11,375 nucleotides of DNA, taken from positions 1 through 11,375 of the forward strand of contig CALFEN010000253.1 of the NCBI GenBank assembly GCA_937950065.1, read 5' to 3'. The notes beneath the pieces are model-generated. The model was not told the origin of the DNA. It did no database searches and saw nothing but the letters and a program-made list of their open reading frames with translations. The position numbers were made by a program, and so were the translations under genes. Shown here one piece after another: positions 7,998-11,375 of the stretch; the first letter of the stretch is position 1, and each line of letters begins with the position of its first letter. Source of the DNA: an uncultured bacterium (GTDB lineage Bacteria; Patescibacteria; JAEDAM01; Absconditabacterales; Absconditicoccaceae).

Positions 7998-8783
7998 AAA
8001 CAATAATGACTGAAAATTTAAATAACCCCCAAAATCAATTAAGTGAAAAAGAAAAATATTTGCAAACAGAAATTTTAATAAAAAACTATTATAAAAAAGC
8101 AGATATTGATATTAATTTAATAGAATTATATTGAAAAAAAATAATTTCAGTAGATAAAAACAAAGATTGAATAATTGACTCATTCCGAAGTTTGGATTGA
8201 TATTTTTTATATTGAAAGTGAGAGTTCTTTGATACATATTTTCTTGTATTAAAAAAATTGTGACTTACTGATGACGAGGTTAAAGATATATGAAAAAAAG
8301 ACAAAAAAGAATTATACAATACATACATGAAAATGGGATATTTTTATGACAGAGAAATGGTATGAGGACTTATATGATGAACAGAGAAATTGAGTAAAGA
8401 CATAGTAAATTACTATTCTCTATTACATAGTCCATTTTTTACATTACTTGATTTCGCGAACTTTCAAGCAAAATGACTAATAGATAAAGATTCCTTTAAA
8501 GATGATAATGACAGGGAAAATACATTAAAAGGGAAAAAGGCAGAACTGAAATACTGGATAAAAAATTGAGTAGATGATGTGGATTTATTTATTATGCCGA
8601 AATTTTTACCTGACTATGCTGTAGCTGATAAAAAACAAGCAAGAGACATTGTCACTAAACATGGACAATTACTAACTAATAAAAAAATCATCACAAAAGA
8701 AAATATTGATTTTATATTAAAACAATGATTGATAACTGAAAACGAAGCTAATGAATACAATAAACTAATAGAAGAAAGAGATA
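7638..8783 (+). repeat. 301-bp direct repeat, 3' parts of the two paralogues
   Basis: Bases 7638-7938 and 8483-8783 align without gaps over 301 positions; I count about 19 differences, roughly 94% identity. Outside this block the genes are clearly related in protein but far less so in DNA. The sharp change suggests gene conversion or unequal crossing-over homogenising the 3' half. Confidence 0.85.
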
Positions 8784-8842
8784 ATACAAAAAATACACAA
8801 AAAAAATTAAGCAGTCTTAAAGATAATATTTCTATGTCTTAA
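8006..8842 (+). CDS. Tandem paralogue B with DxNxDG calcium-loop-like motif, unknown function
   Basis: 278 residues, last gene of the operon. It shares its whole length with paralogue A: moderate similarity up to about residue 159, then near identity over about 100 residues. Seen: DKNKDGIID (50-58), which fits positions 1, 3, 5, 6, 8 and 9 of an EF-hand or dockerin-type loop, with Gly55 encoded by TGA; position 12 is Arg rather than Glu, so calcium binding is uncertain. Then LDGYF, YFLVLKKLGL, LYNTYMKMGYFYDR, YSLLHSPFFTLLDFA and the conserved C-terminal helices. Thirteen TGA codons are read as Gly, including a TGATGA pair. The stop is TAA. Together with the EF-hand in the 849-residue protein it suggests a calcium theme for the operon, as inference. 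No known family recognised. Confidence 0.82.
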
Positions 8843-8935
8843 ATTTTTCAGATTTCGGGGGTTAAGGGAAAGGGAAATAAAATATTTATACATAAAAAAC
8901 CCTTATTTATCTGAGATATTTATTAAATTTTAATA

Positions 8936-8963
8936 TCAAGACTCTTGAGAGAAATAAATCTCT
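8936..8963 (-). terminator. Weak hairpins after the basic-protein gene
   Basis: On the minus strand, directly after the TAA at 8966-8968, come two short hairpins: AGAGA/TCTCT (8948-8963) and TCAAG/CTTGA (8936-8948), then AT-rich sequence. Stems are only 5 bp and the U-tract is poor, so this may end the transcript only weakly. The plus-strand operon ends 90-odd bases away with no better terminator. Confidence 0.3.
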
Positions 8964-8965
8964 AT

Positions 8966-9469
8966 TTAGATTGTATTATTACGAATATTATTTATTAAAT
9001 CAATTAATTTTCAGCATATCTTTAACTCTAACTCCTGAATACGATTCCATCATCTTTCATACCGTAATAGAGTTTGTAATTTAATGAGCTTTTGGAGTCT
9101 ATTACTTACCTTTTTCAAAGTTCATATATATCTTTTTGTTGACCGACTCATATTATGATCCATTCGGACTACAATAAAATCAATTTGTCTATGAATTAGA
9201 TAGCAAAAATCATTAAAATCTCTATAGGTTGCGAAGTAATAATTGTTATAGTTTAATAAAGGTTCATTTAGAATTTTCTTTAATGTCTTTTTAGTTGTAA
9301 TTCTAGACCATAAGTTTTGGTAGACTACCTTATCTAACTCTTCTAATACTGAATCAGCATCACAAAGCTTCCAATTAACTAAAATTCTTATAAAAAGATT
9401 TCTTTCTTCCCTCCTAGATCTCATCTTTGGGTTATACTTTCGTGGAATTTGCTCTTTTTTTATCGCCAT
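8966..9469 (-). CDS. Basic helical protein, unknown function
   Basis: 167 residues, not recognised. Seen: a strongly basic N-terminus (IPRKYNPKMRSRREERNLF), then helical sequence with LEELDKVVYQNLWSRITTKK, an aromatic block NYNNYYFATYRDFNDFCYL around 74-92, and a basic C-terminal half with RLQKLIKLQTLLRYER that could form a coiled coil. Net charge is clearly positive and there is no membrane segment, so binding to nucleic acid is plausible but unproven. The frame needs three TGA codons read as Gly near the C-terminus (the first at 9122-9124); the standard code would cut the last 52 residues. An in-frame TAA lies 9 bases before the ATG, fixing the start. It is convergent with the four-gene operon and stands alone. 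Confidence 0.72.
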
Positions 9470-9498
9470 GGTTTTTTATTTAAAATAATTAAAATAAG

Positions 9499-9528
9499 AT
9501 TTTACACTTCTTACCTATAGAAACTCAA
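9499..9528 (-). promoter_or_regulatory. Candidate promoter of the basic-protein gene, with TCAACAAAT repeats
   Basis: On the minus strand TTGAGT (9523-9528) and TAAAAT (9499-9504) are 18 bases apart, about 30 bases before the start. The -35 overlaps a direct repeat: on the plus strand TCAACAAAT occurs twice in tandem with two bases between (about 9525-9544), which could be an operator. Confidence 0.35.
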
Positions 9529-9828
9529 CAAATTTCAACAAATATCAAAAATGATGTTTTTTGGGTCTTTTTAGGATTTTTTTTTATAAAGGGGGGGTGT
9601 AAAAATCATAGATATGCTAGTGCATAAGTATTATATCCCATTTTATGCATGGAAATTTGGACCCACTTCAGTGCCACTAGACTATAAAAAAATAATAGCA
9701 TTTTTTAGTAATTCACAGTTCTGAAGTGTCTTATCTAGGCATAAAAAATTGATTAATTCAAAGATTTATATAAAATCTTTAAAATACATAAAATTTAGTT
9801 TTAATAGTTCATAACTATTGTTTCTTCA

Positions 9829-9945
9829 TTAAAGTCTTAATTTGAATATATTTACATTTTTTTTATTTTCCAAAAGCTCCTTATCCCGACTTAATAAAAC
9901 AAGCTTCTCAAGTAGGATTTTATATTTTTTTAATAAAATAATCAT
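9829..9945 (-). CDS. Possible 38-residue small protein
   Basis: A short frame from ATG to TAA without TGA codons, giving a lysine- and leucine-rich helical peptide (KYKILLEKLVLLSRDKELL is its core). The amphipathic pattern is protein-like, but the length is small, there is no ribosome binding site, and AT-rich DNA often yields Lys/Leu/Ile-rich chance frames. It lies alone in the intergenic region. Confidence 0.25.
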   Translation of the reverse strand: MIILLKKYKILLEKLVLLSRDKELLENKKNVNIFKLRL

Positions 9946-9951
9946 TTTAAA

Positions 9952-9979
9952 TTGTTTTTCAATAGAAAAAATATATATT
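9952..9979 (+). promoter_or_regulatory. Candidate promoter of the 361-residue gene
   Basis: TTGTTT (9952-9957) and TATATT (9974-9979) with a 16-base spacer, about 28 bases before the ATG. These are the same hexamers and spacing as before the ATPase-DUF4435 gene. Expected start of transcription is near 9986. Confidence 0.4.
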
Positions 9980-10007
9980 AATATATTTTATTAATAATTT
10001 TTTTAAG

Positions 10008-11093
10008 ATGACTGAAAAAAATGGAAGATGACAAAAGACGAATTGACCAAAACATCCTAAAATATCACGAACTATTGTATATAAAATGGCTTATTTACGA
10101 GAACCTTTTCAAGAAGAGTATGATCGTTTCCGTGAAACAGAAAATGATAGAATATTAATTTCCAATATTGTTTGAGAGATACTTAAAAAGGGGAAAAATT
10201 TTACTAAAGATGATTTAAGACATATATTTGCTTTTCTTCCTGAAGAATATAGAGAAAAAATGGAATTAGGTCTCCAGGATATAGAAAAGGTATTAACAAA
10301 TGGAAATGAAATTTTTGATAAAGATACCTTAGAAAAGATTTTACAATCTTATTCAAAAAAGAAAATATTGCTTTCTAATGTCGTAAAAATACTTATGGAG
10401 AGAGAAAAAACAATCAAAAAAGACAAATTAACAGAAAAATTTCTATTAACTTTAAAGGATTTTTGATTGGAGTACAAAGAAAACGGAGAAGAGATTATGA
10501 TAAAAGTTTTTGATTTTATAAGATTGAGTATATTTCAGTCTTTTTTTGAAATTAATAGAAATCTTAGATTATCTAAAGAATTATTTAAAAATTTTAATAA
10601 TAGATATGAAGGGGAAATAGATTTATTATATTTTTTTATATGGAAAGCTTTGTGATGATGTTCTATTAATGTTTATATTATTTGAAAAGAACCATTTCTT
10701 CAGGAAGGAAAAAAATTTGAACTCAATAAAAATCAAGATTTTCAAGAAGATTTTACGATTATAAATTTTAATAGGATTTTAAACAAAGTTACTGATTCTA
10801 ATAATTTTACTGCAAAGGATAATCCTGTTTTTTTAACTGATGATTTATACTCTCTTTTTGGAAAAATAATTGATAATAGATATCTAAAAAAAAGAGTTGT
10901 GATAAATTTTGATTCTAAGCAAAATTTAAAAGATATGGTAATTTATGGTGAAGCAGACATTGGTAGATATAAAGAGCTAAATAAAATAATCAAATATTGA
11001 GAAATTGGGATAAAAAAGCATAAATGAGAATCAAAGTGCGTTGTAATAGAAGAAAAACATAGATTCTCTTGAAATAATAAAAAAAATGAATAG
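10008..11093 (+). CDS. 361-residue soluble protein, unknown function
   Basis: Complete and not recognised. Seen: a basic, Gly/Pro/Lys-rich N-terminus (MTEKNGRGQKTNGPKHPK) that looks unstructured, then RTIVYKMAYLREPFQEEYDRF, a long helical middle with repeated Lys/Leu/Ile patterns (about 50-150), an aromatic block IDLLYFFIWKALGGCS (204-219), and a C-terminal part with VVINFDSK and VVIEEKHRF that could be beta-strands. No membrane segment or catalytic motif. Ten TGA codons are read as Gly. The start is the first ATG after an in-frame TAG near 9963; no Shine-Dalgarno sequence is present. The TAG stop overlaps the ATG of a possible small downstream frame (ATGAATAG), which would suggest translational coupling. 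The basic start could bind nucleic acid, but this is a guess from composition. Confidence 0.8.
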
Positions 11094-11276
11094 TAATTAT
11101 TTACTCCCTACCATAGGAGATTTTTATAAAGCTTTTCTCTTCAACTAATCCTCACTATAGGAAAGCAAAGAGCTAAGCGAGAATTTATGGAAAGAACTTC
11201 CGGAGAAGCCCTATATGAACTTATAGAAATTTTTATGCAAATCGATTTAGATGAGGATAAAGATGAAAAAGCCTAA
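11086..11276 (+). pseudogene. Possible small gene broken by a frameshift
   Basis: An ATG overlapping the previous stop (11086) opens a 20-codon frame ending at TAA near 11146. A second frame, open from about 11101, runs past 11187 (an internal ATG) to TAA at 11274-11276 and contains LTIGKQRAKREFMERTSGEALYELIEIF in two neighbouring pieces of protein-like sequence and an acidic end DLDEDKDEKA. A shift of one base back near 11130-11145 would join them into about 63 residues. It could be a decayed gene, a sequencing error, a programmed shift, or simply a 29-residue frame from 11187. The terminator follows directly. Confidence 0.35.
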
Positions 11277-11287
11277 GGGGCTTTTTT
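11266..11287 (+). terminator. Rho-independent terminator
   Basis: Stem AAAAAGCC with GGCTTTTTT around a TAAGG loop, ending in a T run. It overlaps the stop codon of the preceding small frame (11274-11276) and closes the transcript from 10008. The symmetric A/T tracts mean it could also act on the minus strand. Confidence 0.8.
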
Positions 11288-11335
11288 GTTAGATAAAAAA
11301 TAATATAATAATATTTTTTTTAGGGTCTTCCCCAG

Positions 11336-11363
11336 TTGACAATGTATTTAACATCGTTATACT
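11336..11363 (+). promoter_or_regulatory. Strong promoter for a gene leaving the window, probably leaderless
   Basis: TTGACA (11336-11341) and TATACT (11358-11363) with a 16-base spacer. An ATG (11370-11372, followed by AAG) begins seven bases after the -10 box, exactly where transcription should start, so the message would have no leader if this ATG is used. Only six bases of the frame are visible, so the gene itself cannot be called. Confidence 0.65.
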
Positions 11364-11375
11364 GACAATATGAAG

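Larger units (their letters stand above)
9470..10007. other. 538-bp intergenic region with inverted repeats and homopolymers
   Basis: No substantial gene. It holds a run of T then a G7 run (9575-9599), an inverted pair GATTTTACAC (9498-9507) and GTGTAAAAATC (about 9598-9608), TGCATAA/TTATGCA near 9629-9658, and a perfect 8-bp pair CACTTCAG (9663-9670) and CTGAAGTG (9721-9728). A 7-bp hairpin AAAGATT/AATCTTT lies at 9760-9780. The block 9600-9740 is less AT-rich than its surroundings and could be a small RNA, an attachment site or remnants of insertion-sequence ends; none can be named. No tRNA fold was found. Confidence 0.45.

Noticed and set aside
7638..8783. CRISPR array or short tandem repeats
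   Set aside because: The repeat is a two-copy, 301-bp coding duplication; no regularly spaced short repeats with unique spacers were found anywhere in the window.
1..11093. UGA read as tryptophan (mycoplasma-type code)
   Set aside because: TGA replaces invariant glycines in P-loops and in a calcium loop, while TGG is used at normal frequency for Trp.

Overview
The window is AT-rich bacterial DNA in which TGA does not stop translation. Read with the standard code, almost every gene falls apart into short pieces. Read with TGA as glycine (translation table 25), seven complete genes and one partial gene appear, each ending at TAA or TAG. Glycine, not tryptophan, is required by motifs: the first glycine of the Walker A loop GTNGAGKS in the ATPase at 2603-4117, the glycine of WGDGKT in the KAP NTPase at 1-1209, and the glycine of a DxNxDG calcium-loop motif at 8006-8842 are all TGA, while TGG is used normally for Trp. 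This code points to Candidatus Absconditabacteria (SR1) or Gracilibacteria (BD1-5), host-dependent bacteria of the Patescibacteria/CPR; which of the two cannot be decided here. No tRNA or rRNA gene was found to place it further, and I see no clear Shine-Dalgarno sequence before most starts.

Layout. 1-1209 (minus): 3'-truncated gene for a membrane-anchored KAP-family P-loop NTPase. 1380-1542 (plus): a probable stable RNA or structured leader with a long stem and an intrinsic terminator, followed by a gene for a 271-residue membrane-anchored protein (1596-2411). 2435-2593: a terminator hairpin and a short gene remnant. 2603-4117 (minus): a 504-residue ABC-type ATPase fused to a DUF4435/TOPRIM-like domain, the domain pair of the anti-phage system PARIS (AriA plus AriB), here in one small polypeptide. 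4240-8842 (plus): a perfect TTGACA-N17-TATAAT promoter drives four closely spaced genes (91, 849, 280 and 278 residues) that I do not recognise. The 849-residue protein has an EF-hand at its N-terminus, a long glycine-rich hydrophobic middle and a helical C-terminus; the last two genes are tandem paralogues whose 3' halves are nearly identical. 8966-9469 (minus): a basic 167-residue protein. 9470-10007: mostly non-coding, with several inverted repeats. 10008-11093 (plus): a 361-residue protein of unknown function, then a possible frameshifted small gene, an intrinsic terminator and, at the window end, a strong promoter placed so that the next gene would begin without a leader.

Working together. 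The left third looks like an accessory region with two defence-type NTPases facing a secreted or anchored protein. The central operon appears to be one lineage-specific system, probably at or in the membrane and possibly calcium-responsive; this is inference from motifs and gene order only.
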